Shown here: positions 22,001 through 32,400 of the stretch, in pieces
How the letters are laid out: each line of letters starts with the position of its first letter
How positions within the stretch are numbered: the first letter of the stretch is position 1
Assembly (NCBI GenBank): GCA_018902385.1
Contig: JABSSW010000071.1
Location: 1 to 64,000 of the forward strand
Source: Physcia stellaris
Lineage: Eukaryota; Ascomycota; Lecanoromycetes; Caliciales; Physciaceae
DNA: 64,000 nt
Direction of reading: 5' to 3'
Translations under genes and position numbers: made by a program
Notes under the pieces: model-generated
What the model was told of the DNA's origin: nothing
Database searches by the model: none
What the model saw: only the letters and a program-made list of their open reading frames with translations

Positions 22001-23484
22001 ATATTTTCCCAAGCCCTCAAGCTTTTAGTGCCCAAGTGTTGCATAGCAATATTATTCACCTTGAGCAGCCGAGATCACTCGAAATCCATATCTCGAGTGG
22101 TTGGAACAGTATTCTCCATGGAAGGCTACATGTACGAGCTGGAACTGCTGGCCTCCGTCTACATACGGCGGATGCTGGATCTCTGAGCGCTGAACCCAGC
22201 ATTACAGATCAGTCTCAGCCAGGCGTCATCGAATTTGGTGGATTCACTTGCCGCAAGCTATCTTCAATCAAAATACCTTATAGCGTTGAGAGTGATCTCA
22301 AACATATCGTCATCAAGCTCGAGGTTTCATATGCCACCACTGAGGGGGATTTTACCTTTGCATGTTCGCCAAAAATCTCCATTCTCCTACCGCTTGGAGT
22401 CAATGTGCAAGACATCTTTAAGCAAGATGCACTGTTCTCCAAGTTCTCAGTATTCACCGCCAGCTCCGTCCCAATCCGGCTAAAGCATTGTCGTTTGGAG
22501 GGCACAGCTGCCTTCGCGGTACAGTCTCCTTCGTTGACTGAGACTGAATTGGACATCTTTGCCCGTCAGCCTGTAACACTAATGGCCAAGATTTGCCGAG
22601 AGCAAAACCAGCCTTTAGACTCCGAGAAATTAAGTCGAAGGCTCTTGTTACAAGTTCAGTATGTATGTCTCGACGAGGAAGTACTTGCTGCAGTGGAACA
22701 AGCATTAAAAGCTTCATTGGGGGACTCGGACTTTCACGAGCTCACATGTCTGCTGACGCCACACCTCATCACGACGCTCCGTTCCCAACTCTCAGTGCAA
22801 GACTACGAAGCAATCGGTCTGCTCCGCGAAATCTCCTTCGGCCCCTTCTCCCCCACCACCTGGTCCCCCCTCCTCACCGCCCTCCCCCAACCAACCTGCG
22901 AAGCCGCCCTCTCCTGGCTCTCCTCCTGGTACACCACCCACGCCACCATCCCTCTCCCAAGCGCAACTCCCACCCCCCAAATCCACCACCTCACCGTCCC
23001 CGTCCAACTCCCCCACCTCCAGATCCTCCACACCGCCCGCCTCCGTCCACTCACCGCCTCCCCCCGTATCGCCCTCGACCATGCGCTCCCCGCAGAACTC
23101 AGCATATCGCACACCCGCCGCTGGGGCACCGATCGAGCCCCAGGCCTTGCCCTGAACTTCGTCTACGAGGTGCTGGCGCCGCTGGATACTTGGCTCGTAG
23201 GCGGGCAGCGGAAAGCGCATTTCGCTGCTAAGGAGGGAGAAACGGTTACGTTTGCGCTGCTGCTATTACCGCAGAGGACGGGACAGTTGATAATCCCTTC
23301 TGTCGAGATTAGGGTTGTTGGAAACAAGGATGAGGATGGAGATGGGGAGGGGGATGAGCTGAGCTGTGAGACTGACTACCGGAGTCAGGCGGAGACGGTG
23401 GAGGTCGGCACGGGGTTGGAGAGCACGACTGTGAGCTTGGATGGTGGGGCGTGGTTACTGGAGACGAAGGGGAGGGATGAATAG
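19099..23484 (+). CDS. TRAPPII complex subunit Trs130 / TRAPPC10
   Basis: Uninterrupted frame of 1461 residues, the size of fungal Trs130. TRAPPII acts at the trans-Golgi as the exchange factor for the Rab11-type GTPases Ypt31/32 and is needed for secretion and hyphal growth. The N-terminus (LPLRNLHWNSSSRPLRSIKS at about residue 30, then HVDLVPD) and the early FEWLILHVV and FFVLKEGLAMGFESVGLVED segments are typical Trs130 trunk motifs. The middle has low-complexity Ser-rich stretches. The C-terminal third is beta-rich, as in the TRAPPC10 C-terminal domain, and ends in an acidic Gly/Glu/Asp tail. Codons around 22850-23070 are extremely C-rich. The ATG at 19099 is the first in frame and leaves a short N-terminus, so a small upstream exon cannot be ruled out. 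Confidence 0.92.
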   Translation: MYRRANAATVEYTDPSNTYRTISQELLGRLPLRNLHWNSSSRPLRSIKSLHVDLVPDDKRSSQTTPLAGIQTPSQNGTSSQNLADRPRTGDRPAPFTADSSAKKERRHQIPGLRQTPYLKIYILRCDDVDSYKASSRKLIREWVKDHTPPSQKSSKYNTQENHDAFEWLILHVVSADDVSSSNKEPGEGKGESRWSKRSSSNLIEKIRTDFNGTSKSAVDRVAQVYISGETTGQSSDDGDTGWGDLIFKMKSLILASFDLRVRQYEEDIREKESQRSLPGWNFNTFFVLKEGLAMGFESVGLVEDALTSYHELDVGLHAILEERYADGSSSTSTAQFQEYTDDLLMEVKEAAAVAFGCSKHSDGADPGLDQQLDSKDDLGESILNIDRKPFRELILANKISAFDFQCYIFARQAALLLRLGNASVNTAHNDIKRPQSRGSSPSPADSGYEPQNLLILADVCQRAVEFITSACRTMRNELSAILKTSTDGKDEGSMIRFPSQEIVAENMIASWTYSTAESVLSRTSTASLTTQLQPLMRQLKPSSTNKTNAKIGPDQELPRRTSSLSPSSSVLQRPPSPEKFPSVTSLDAMRLLPQAPAQTGAQDLAAERGTLHALQRRALSHVGFSFGEWRSGWPDMHLSTAQDEQSLEEVSLDETPQDENANGVNGVEETPSTMNGIRSKVLREALTSEKSFYSAYESMTALILALDLLGERKKSAEALTADLAAVRFHLKDYSAAASYFRQLAPFYAHGHWNELELVMLDLYAQCLEQLDRKEEYVSIALKIIAKQVEAKRRLGDGLHRQMQKPSLTISGSSKNWLNSLIEASRSLERQIITPIERYFEPVSLSAQVRHHEERDSFYLQLKTKADLPAVFNADEVRVCLVQTLQEQRTELWLSAADVRIAPRAATEISVVSKVMNPGLYTLEKVILRSANVIFHQDFSTQITPTFPPGSDRTATSALDNFSLTPIHIFPSPQAFSAQVLHSNIIHLEQPRSLEIHISSGWNSILHGRLHVRAGTAGLRLHTADAGSLSAEPSITDQSQPGVIEFGGFTCRKLSSIKIPYSVESDLKHIVIKLEVSYATTEGDFTFACSPKISILLPLGVNVQDIFKQDALFSKFSVFTASSVPIRLKHCRLEGTAAFAVQSPSLTETELDIFARQPVTLMAKICREQNQPLDSEKLSRRLLLQVQYVCLDEEVLAAVEQALKASLGDSDFHELTCLLTPHLITTLRSQLSVQDYEAIGLLREISFGPFSPTTWSPLLTALPQPTCEAALSWLSSWYTTHATIPLPSATPTPQIHHLTVPVQLPHLQILHTARLRPLTASPRIALDHALPAELSISHTRRWGTDRAPGLALNFVYEVLAPLDTWLVGGQRKAHFAAKEGETVTFALLLLPQRTGQLIIPSVEIRVVGNKDEDGDGEGDELSCETDYRSQAETVEVGTGLESTTVSLDGGAWLLETKGRDE

Positions 23485-24423
23485 CGGCTTGTGTATCGAT
23501 AGGACGGGAGGCACACTCCCTCCCCTTCCACCTGCACACCATGCGAGAAAGATATCATGATCATCAAGCTTGTAGTAGATATGTATTTGTATTGGGCACG
23601 GGGTGTGCGCGTACTGGTAGTCTCGATAGAACATGGATTTGAATCGAGGAGTAGCTGTTGAGAATAATGCACGCCACAGATCTGTTAGAGCATGGGGTGT
23701 GCGGTGTGCATGTACTGGCGAACCTTTTCTTTTCTTTTTGGTTTTGGTGTTCTCGGAATGCGATGAAATAGCAGGCGGAATAATACCCCATCCCCTTCGA
23801 TCGAGACGAAATGCCCATCCTGCTCCCTCCCTACCAGTATCATAACCCCAATCTCCGCCCCCAACCGCTCCCCCTCGAATTCAATCCCTTCATCGAAGGT
23901 AGTTCCACACCCCCGTCCAGGCTATCAACCACTGATGATGATTCCGCCTCTATTCGTCTCCACATCAGGGTGTGTCTATCCACGCAAAAAAAAGAAGAAA
24001 AATAGTGGGGGGCGAAAGCGGTAAAGGGCTGCTTCTGGGCGAAAATTGTCTTTGAGATTTTTATTATATTGGGGGGGGATGGGTGAGGATAGGGGAGGGG
24101 TAAGGAGGTGGGGAGGTGGGGAAATAGAAGGGGGCGGGGTTTGTGAATCGAGGGGGTTAAGGAGTTAAGGGGGATGGACGGTTGGTTGGGTAGGTGGATT
24201 AAAAGGGGGAAGGGGAGGATTGGGATTAGATGAAAGATGGCTAGTGTGAGTTGCAGGAAGTCAGTTGATATACGTGTTTCCCGTGTCCGTGATCAATTCT
24301 CACACCCTCATTTCCAAAGAATGGTGAATAAAGTAACAGATACTCCTATTAGGGGGTCAAAGGTTCAGGCAAGGACATTCTGATACGACTGGCTTTCTCG
24401 AATGGTCGATATAGTTACCAACG
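23485..24423. other. Intergenic between convergent genes, with G-rich tract
   Basis: TRS130 (plus) and the cyclase gene (minus) converge here, so the region holds both 3' ends. It contains a diverged short direct repeat (around 23596 and 23690) and a strongly G-skewed tract at 24070-24235. No gene seen. Confidence 0.6.
24070..24235 (+). repeat. G-rich, strand-skewed tract with G-quadruplex potential
   Basis: On the plus strand many runs of three or more G occur within about 165 bp (for example ggggggggatggg, ataggggaggggt, ggtggggaggtgggg, gaagggggcgggg), with almost no C. Several groups of four G-runs with short spacers satisfy the usual quadruplex pattern. It lies beyond the 3' ends of two convergent genes. 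Confidence 0.85.
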
Positions 24424-25848
24424 TCAAAGAATAGCCATCCCATTAACATGCGTACTAACCCCACCTACCACCACATTAGCAAAACCATCCATTCTCAGAC
24501 ACCCGTACAAACGTCCTACTCACCAGGACAATTATCCGGCGAACTAGCCACAAAAAACGTCCACCGCCCCCCCTCCCTACACCTCTCCGCCAATTTCTCC
24601 AAATCAAGCAACTCCCCAATCGGACACCCCCACATAGCAAGCAAATACTCATGCAGATAAAACTCCCTATTACTAGGCCACACCTCAAAGGCAGGCGCAT
24701 CGCCCGCCACAGCAGCAAAATAGCAGTCATGCAACCAATCCAGCATCTCCTCGCTCTGCTCCACGCCGCCCCACCGCTGGCCGTCGTCCGGCCCGAGGGC
24801 GTGCGGGCGGAGAGCCGCTGCGTTGCGCTCCTCGCGCGATTTGGCGTTGTAGGCGGCTGTGAAGCCGCTGCGGATGAAGAGGATGTCGCCGGGGAGGATG
24901 TCGCCGCCTTGGGAGTGCGGGCGGATGTCGAGGCCTTGGGCTTTTCCGCAGGCGGTGAGGGAGGAGAAGGGGATGCGGTCTGCTTCGTAGGGGTTGTGGG
25001 GGATGGAGTGCTGGGTTGCGTAGGTGTGGTAGTCGAGGAGGATCCCGCGGCCGGAGATGCCGCCGTGGGTCGACCAGTGGTGGATGCTGTTGCGGAGGTT
25101 GGAGTTTGGGCCGATGATGTCCGGGCCGTGGACGTTGTTGTAGAATGTGCCGGTTGAGAATTGTGAGGCCTAGGGTGTGAACGTGTTAGGCAATTGGGTT
25201 TGATGGAGACGTTGTAGTGGTAAAGAGGATATCGCATTTGCCCGACTTTGGTGGGGTCGTAGCACTATGCCTAGAACATGGACTCGTGGAATTGCCAGAT
25301 GATACAACGCCTCATATCCATACATCCGGGGCTGAGGAACGCGACCACTAGGAAGTGATGGAAAGAGTGTGACGAACATGTCTGAAGCCATCCCACTGCG
25401 TCCCACTCTGAGTGTTCAGCGTATACAAATCGTCGTAAGCAGCATTCTCCGCAAGCGTCTTGATCTCATGCTTGAAATGTTCGCGATGGAAGGCAGGCAC
25501 TTCGGGGACGTTCAGAGGTAGACTGCCACTCTTGTATTAGCTTCGTCGTGCTCGCCTTCTCTCCACAGGGTTTTCACATACTTCAGTGATATCATCTGCC
25601 CAGTCTTGATCTCCGCCGCTGCAGCCTTGATTCGAGCTGGCGTGAGGAGGTTTAGCCGGCCTAGCTGTCGTGTTCGTCAATTGACGGCTCCCTAACTCCT
25701 AGGATATCTAGATCACGTTGTCATCCTTCCCCCAAACCCAAGCAGCACCGTCCGGAGCATCCTCTCGACGAGGGACATTCTTGCGAGAGGGAAAAGAGGT
25801 GGCATCAGGGTCGAAGGGCAGGGTGGTTGCAGTCTTGCTCGAGCTCAT
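24424..25848 (-). CDS. Cyclase-family (kynurenine-formamidase-like) metal hydrolase
   Basis: Five exons on the minus strand, 25717-25848, 25582-25664, 25378-25522, 24524-25169 and 24424-24464, join in frame to 348 residues. Start MSSSKTATTLPFD; exon 1 ends WGKDDN and continues LGRLNLLTP, as in this family. Further conserved blocks are LNTQSGTQWDGFRH (to residue 120), the metal-site region HWSTHGG (151-157) where bacterial members have HxGTHxD, GRGILLDY, and the C-terminal WGCPIGE and PGGV. Pfam Cyclase / PF04199-type proteins hydrolyse amide or ester bonds; N-formylkynurenine is one known substrate, but fungal long forms are mostly uncharacterised. The third intron has a weak GTTCGT donor; the others have CTAAT-type branch sites. 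Starts further upstream in frame are possible. Confidence 0.85.
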
Positions 25849-26629
25849 GATGGACTGGATCTGGCTCAGTCGGTGTCGGGCAGTGCTGAGTATGCCGGAC
25901 ATTGGTGGGTACTGTAGAGAGAGCTTCCAATTGAGGATGAGACATCCTTTACTGTTGTACCTCCGTGACCCCGCATTCTGATCAACCACAGACGGGGAAC
26001 CGGAAATATGTCCTATGAGTAGGTATGACGTTTTCTGACATCCTTGCTGAGCTTCGCATGACTTTCCTCGAGAGGGTCCTTTGTCGGGAACCGTCAGCTT
26101 CTCTGTGATTCTTGCGCGAACTATTCAGAGACCAAACATTGTACGGTCCAAACATGCCGTGCAAACGTTGGGTTGATACCCGGACGATAATGACGTGTTT
26201 CCGGGAAGTGAACCAAAGCGGGCCGTCAGTTAATCCGCTCCCATTGGCCTACTCTACCTCACCTACTTCAACATTTGGGAGACAGACTGAAGATAATTTT
26301 GATGATCGAGCGGATGAGATCCAATGATAGGGATCTCATCAGACGACGCTATGATTTTTGAGCAGGTCAGAACAAGCCTTGGATCGGAGGTGACGGTGAT
26401 GATAGATGCATCGCCAAGACGACATCCCATGCAGCCAGGTGCAGATGTGGCTGAATGACAAGCCTTGCCCCTCATGGATTCAGTTTGGGAGACCTTCTGC
26501 TCCTTGAGACTGCCTGCTGTGTTTTGCTAATAGACCATACGGTACTTTGACTGAAATTATGATATTGCAATAAGCCTATGAGACAAGGTGATTCTACAAT
26601 ACAGCAAGACCAAGAGGCTATACTTTGTG
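25849..26629. promoter_or_regulatory. Shared divergent promoter region (cyclase gene / NLR gene)
   Basis: 780 bp separate the start codons of two genes transcribed away from each other, so the promoters must lie here. It contains a perfect 10-bp-stem palindrome at 26313-26340. Short frames present have no recognisable domain. Confidence 0.6.
26313..26340. repeat. 10-bp perfect inverted repeat (hairpin)
   Basis: GATGAGATCC and GGATCTCATC are exact complements separated by 8 nt, in the divergent promoter region. It could be a dimeric factor site or a structural accident. Confidence 0.7.
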
Positions 26630-29600
26630 ATGGACCCATTAACCAGCGCGGTGACGGTCGGCACAGTCATCGACTTGTCTGCGAAACTATTGTCAACGTG
26701 CTATCGATATTACCGAGAAGTCAAAGGCGCTAAGAAGGAGATACAATCAATCATCGATGAAGTTTCCAGCCTTCAGAAAGTGCTGAAAAGCGTGGAGCAG
26801 CTTGGTAAATCTGCATCACCATCTCAATTGACGGCACTCCACCAGCTGAAGAAACCCGATGGGCCATTATACCAATGCCAAAGGAGCCTCTGTCATCTCC
26901 TCTCCAAGCTGGACTCACACCATGTTCTGACCTGGCCATTCAAAAGCAGCGAAGTGAAGAGCAGCTTAGTCACTATAGACCGATTAAAATCTACATTCAA
27001 CCTTGCGTTAACCACTGATCAAGTGTAAGTGTCTTCGAATCTATCAAGCGTTATTCAAATAACCAAAATGTTATGACTGCGACATTGGACTGGTGTGCGA
27101 AAAATCTTATCCGAGATGTAGATTGGCCACTCAACGCTGTGGCAAGGGTTTTTTTATCCCATGGTCTGGTAATAAGTGGTGCTTATTTTTAGGATCCACC
27201 AACAGATCTACGATTACTTGGCTTCGGGCGGAATCAGAAGATGATGTTGTCTTCATGTCACTTTCATATCGTCTTCAGATCGTCTTCACATGCTTTGTGC
27301 CAAATACGGGTAAGCGTGTTATCATTTGGGGTGTATTGATGGCAATGCATTGGAGGCAAGACAGCACCACACCAGACCATGGGATACTACCCTGTCATTG
27401 ATCAATAGTCATTCTTCACGCCGTTAAGCTAACGGTGAGTAGGGAATTGCAACTATCGTCCGAGGTCCGTCTTTCAAATATCTCAAACGGCATGACGCAA
27501 GAAAGAGACGTCAAGATCCGGCAAGATATTATCACCTGGCTATCTACAACGAAGCCGTCCTCAAACCAGAATATCAATCGCAGGTACGTCATATCTTGCT
27601 TAGCGTATATCACTGCATACTTTATGATCCGGTATCAAATGAAGAAGGGCAAGTGTGATTTCGGACCACCAATGGCTCGTTTCAAATTCTCCTCCCATCG
27701 GCTACCATACTAGCGGACCATGGTGACTGACCTCCGATACTCAACAGAAAGCACCAGCCAGGTACTGGGGAATGGTTCGTTAACGGACCTTACTACGAAG
27801 AATGGCGTAATACTCCAAATTCCCTCATGTGGCTCTACGGCAACCCGGGATGTGGTAAAAGCATTCTTGCCTCTACCATCATTGACCACATCCAAGATCA
27901 CCACGTCGTCCGGGGCAGATCTGCACTTGCATATTTCTATTTCGATTTCAACGACGCATCGAAACAGAAATTAACCAACTTTATGAGTTCCATGCTCGCT
28001 GATCTCTGTGCTCAGGCGAACCTATTGACAGAGACAGTGAAGCAAATGTATTCAAAGTGCAACGATGGTCACCGGGAAGCTCCTTTGAGCGATCTGGAAT
28101 CAGCTTTTCTCAACTTTCTCCCAGCTTTCGATACAGTCTTCATTATTGTCGATGCCCTCGACGAATGCCCTCGCAAGCATGATGAACGACAAGAAGTACT
28201 GAAGATCATTGATAATATTCATCGCCATAGAGCTACCAATCTCCACTTAATGGTGACAAGTAGGCAGTATCACGACATCGAAACCGTCATTGCCCCGCTT
28301 ACAAGTATCCCCCCCATTCATATCGAGAGCGCAATGATTGAAAGTGACATCAAGTTGTATGTACAGACAGAGGTGCAAGCAATAAGAACCAAGAGGGCAT
28401 GGTGGCATGTTGAGCTTTGCAAGGAGGTAGAGGAGGCACTATTGCGGGGAGCTAAGGGAATGTATGTTGTTTACCTTTGGTGACACAAGGATGTTCTTCA
28501 CGAAAGTGGCTATTTCATCCGCGGTTTCTTGCCACATGCCCCCTACCACTTTGTGCAACGCGGTATACCTAATACTTTGTAGGTTCCGTTGGGTTTACTG
28601 CCAATTGGCTACACTCAAGTCCTGTCCAAAGCCAGCTGCTGTCAGAGAAAAACTGAAGAAATTGCCTCGAGACCTTGAAGATACCTATGTGCAGATGCTA
28701 GCAGCAATCCCAGAAGATTATCGGGAAGATGCTCACAATGCATTACGTTGGCTTGTCTTCTCAGGTAAGTGACAGGTTGAAGTTGCAGTGAGGGCACGGA
28801 GTCACCTACATACCTCGCAAATAGAGTTGCTGACAATTTTGTGTAGAGAGACCTCTCCTATTACAGGAGCTGGTTGAAGCCTTGCGAATTGATCCCCAAC
28901 GAAGTCCGCCGGTGGATGAAGAGCCTCGACTATCAGAACAACGCGAGATCCTAGATATCTTGCCCAATTTAGTCAATATAAACGAAAAGGACTACGAGTC
29001 ACAATATGAGTTGCCGACTGCACTAGAGTTCTTAGAGATAAAAGGCACGCCATGTCCCGTTCACGTTACAGAAATAAAGCTAGCGCATTTCTCCGTACAA
29101 GAGTTCCTCCTATCATACGCAACAAAAGCAAGCGATCACTCTCCGTTGCTTGCATCTGTGACCCTAAATCACTCTTTTCTTACAGAAGCTTGCCTCCATT
29201 ATATAAATCTCTACGAAGAGTCGGAATACAGAATGGAACTAGCGAAAGAACGCCCCATGCTGCACTATACGTTTCATAGTTGGACGTATCACTATTTCGG
29301 TAAGGGCTCTTTCACGTCATCCTTTCTTATTCAAATATCGATGCGCCCCTCTCCTCCTATGTTATGATTATAGTTTCACTGACCATACTAATCTAGCTAT
29401 GAGAGACCAGGATGATGAATTTGATTCTGGCAACTCGCGCTCCGTTGATGATCTTATTTTTAAACTCTGCACGCTAAATAGGGAAAGAAGGCACTGGCTT
29501 AAGACAGCCAGGGCGGCCAATAGTGGCAGACTTTTTTTACGCATACGTGATAATCCGTCTACGCCGCTATACTTTGCCTCCTTCTACGGTCTCTACAGAA

Positions 29601-30457
29601 TGACTCAAAGACTCCTCGATCACGGTCAGGATGTGAATGCCCAGGGTGGTTACGAAGGTACGCCTTTGAACACTAGTTGCTATGGTGGCCATAGAGATGT
29701 AGCCCGACTACTACTGGACCGTGGCGCCGAAATCAATAGAAAATCGCATAGTGATGGATTGACTGCATTGCATTGTGCATCGGGATCTGGTAACGCGTCG
29801 CTTGTAAGACTTCTCCTAGACCGAGGAGCAGGTATTCACATCCGGGACAAGTACGGGCAGAGTCCTTTGGTCCATGCGTGTCAATCCGGTGATTTGGAAA
29901 CAATGGAATTACTGCTGGATCACGGAGCAAGCATTGAGCTCGCAGATAGTTCGCGCCAAACTCCATTAGGGGCTGCAGTAAAATGGGATAGATACTCGGC
30001 GATCAAACTTTTGTTGGACCGAGGTGCTGATATTGGTCGACTTTCCCTGGACAATGATAATTCAATATCAGCTATACACTACTGCGCTCGGTATGGCAGA
30101 ACAGAGACAGTTGCACTATTCCTAGATCACGACGTTAATATTGACACCGAAATTTCGGAAGGTGTAACTCCTCTCAAGACAGCAGTCCAGTTTCAGGAAT
30201 TTGAGATGATAAAAATGCTCGTAGAACGAGGTGCCGACGTTCTTGTGCGGGACGAAGATGGCCTGACGCCTCTCGAAGAGTTTCAAAAGTTTCAAAAGTA
30301 TCGTGGGGAACGGGAAGAGGGACATGAGATCATTGCTGTACTCACTAAAGCTGAGGAAGCACAGCGACGAAAACACAGTACAGAGCCCAACCAACAAGAC
30401 TCAACAGGCCCCGGCTCAGTCAGCGACGTAGCTACCGACGCGATGGAGATCGATTAA
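26630..30457 (+). CDS. NLR-type STAND receptor: fungal N-domain, NACHT, ankyrin repeats
   Basis: Six exons (26630-27024, 27443-27583, 27748-28461, 28583-28764, 28847-29299, 29397-30457) join in frame to 981 residues. Residues 1-131 (MDPLTSAVTVGTVIDLSAKL...) resemble the N-terminal domain of fungal STAND proteins. The NACHT domain has Walker A GNPGCGKS (near residue 209), Walker B VFIIVDALDECP (near 309), a TSRQ sensor-like motif and the usual GMFRWVYCQL and DLEDTY blocks. From about residue 685, seven or eight ankyrin repeats follow (TPL.A...G....V.LLLDRGA pattern). All key NACHT residues look intact. Such proteins act in heterokaryon incompatibility and non-self sensing, oligomerising on ligand binding. 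The first intron is unusually long (418 nt) because of an inserted repeat; the others are 80-165 nt. Confidence 0.9.
27157..27386. repeat. Inverted-repeat-bounded insertion inside NLR intron 1
   Basis: ATCCCATGGTCTGGT (27157-27171) and its exact complement ACCAGACCATGGGAT (27372-27386) bound about 200 bp. Outside them AGGGT and ACCCT continue the pairing after a short mismatch. The inside resembles, in diverged form, sequence at about 30610-30700 downstream of the same gene. Probably a MITE-like element; no clear target duplication. Confidence 0.6.
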
Positions 30458-32400
30458 AACTCATAAGAGCAAAACAAATGTTCTCCTAAAGACGATCATT
30501 ACGACTCTCTCCTTCAGCCCATTGGACAAGATCTGTGCGCTTGCTACGATGCTAGGATATCCCACAGGCTGGTACGAACCAAGTGGGTGCGATTATGGAA
30601 CATATACCTCGACAAAATCGCGATTACCCGACTTGGGCCGGAATCAAAGAGCGATGTCGTCTTCATATCCCAATCATGTACTTTGTGCCAAGGACGAGTA
30701 TACGTCTTGTCACAAAGGGTGTGCCTCCGTATTAGTAGCGATGCAATGAGAGGCAGAAACGCATCGCATCAGAGCTTAGGATAGTCATTATTTCGATTGG
30801 CATCTTATATGTCTGCTTAGTATTGATGATTGAACGAATTATGTACTTGCACTGGGAACCTTATCTGCTTTATGACGTTCTTCTCGGTCTGTATTGATTC
30901 CTGATCGATACTTGCGCTGGGAACCTTGTCTACTTTTATGAACTCCTTCTCATTACTCTAACAACAGCAGTCAGTATCAGCCGCTATATGCAAATGCTCA
31001 TTTCCTGGTGAAGGTACTTGGAGGTAGATGCGATGCGCTGGGTACACCGAATCTCCCACCACGACTAATTGTAACTCCGAACAACAACACAGGACACAAG
31101 CCAATTTTTTTGGTTCCTACCGCGATCACTACTGATTCATCTGGTATCGCGAACTTCAAACCGCACGTCCAACCATTCCCCGCTCTCTCCTTTAACATCC
31201 AGAAATAGGTAGAGTCTTATAGCACATGTGGATAGCAAGTCCAGACACCGCACACCTCACACTATAGTCTATGCTGATCTCCCTGACGACTTGTCAACCT
31301 AGTCTGATAGCTGAGCTTGAGAAACCGTCTTTTCCTCCCGAAGCCCAATATCACCAATCTTTCCCCTTGCCAGTATATATCCTAGCACCTGACTTTCCAT
31401 CCATCTCCCAACCTCTTCTTCCCCACCCACCAAGCTACAATCCCCGCGTACCAAATGTCGTTCCCTCGCCCCTGCTAATAGAATATATCACAACGCTTGT
31501 TTATGTAGCTAGCAAGATAACTCGATATATGCCCCGCTCTTTTCCCTCTTTTCGCATATTGAAGTAAGGGGTTGATACTGTCTTCTCGTGCAGGCTTGTT
31601 TCTTATTTTGACTATTAGTAGGAGAGGTAGATATCGTGGGTACAGGATGATATCGAGTAAGCCGATGCTGGATATGAGGGAGATAGGGTGTTGGGTCACT
31701 TATCCAAGATTTAACTACAACTCGGGAGCGTAAAGGTTATGTGCATGAAAAAGGAAGTAGCGCCCCTTGATTCAAGAGGCCAAACCAAGTACGAACTCGT
31801 GCACCCACAGCAGCATCTCTTCCACCAGACTGCCTCACGAATATCCATAACCGCCCAGATATGCATTCCACCTCACCCTGATTAGCCACAAGATAAGCAC
31901 CGCCGCCGCAGAGAGTGTCCTATGGTGTCGTCCTCGATAAAGCAAAGCGGAGAGAACGTTTCGGGTGAACACTGCCGCAGGGCTCTAAGTCTAAGTCTAG
32001 CCTGGCGGAACTTGCCGTCTCTAAAGTACAGTAACCCGAAGGCTCTAAGATCTAGGCTATCGCACTTTCAGTTAAGGGCTGATTCCGAAGACTGCGGTTC
32101 GTGCAATTGTTCTTGGTGTGATAACGCAAATTAGTAGAGATTCGTGTACCATAGCATCACAGTCCTCATAAAGTCGTAGCGCATGACAAGGATCTCGGCT
32201 AACATTTCTCGGGCAGGGTGATTTATAGCGCAAGACGGGGAGGAATGCAGATAATACATTGCAGCCAGCTGGATACTCGAATGAGGGTCCAGGCATCTGA
32301 GCTGGGACTGGAAAGGGTGAAATGACTATAAACCATTCGTCTCCATTTACCTCACTGAGAATTATTGGGCCTTCTTTTCCCGCTATTGACAATCTTCGCT
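30458..32400. other. Intergenic, right margin of the gene island
   Basis: Nearly 2 kb with only short, unrelated frames. It includes a diverged relative of the NLR intron 1 insertion (about 30610-30700) and an imperfect two-copy direct repeat at 30843-30950. Composition stays normal until about 32400, where the AT-rich block begins abruptly. Confidence 0.6.
30843..30950. repeat. Imperfect direct repeat, period about 64 bp
   Basis: tacttgcactgggaacctta and tacttgcgctgggaaccttg, each followed by similar ct.cttttatga..ttcttctc text, start about 64 bp apart. Confidence 0.8.

Noticed and set aside
22593-23231. 212-codon Pro/Arg/His-rich frame
   Set aside because: Shadow of the C-rich part of TRS130 in another frame.
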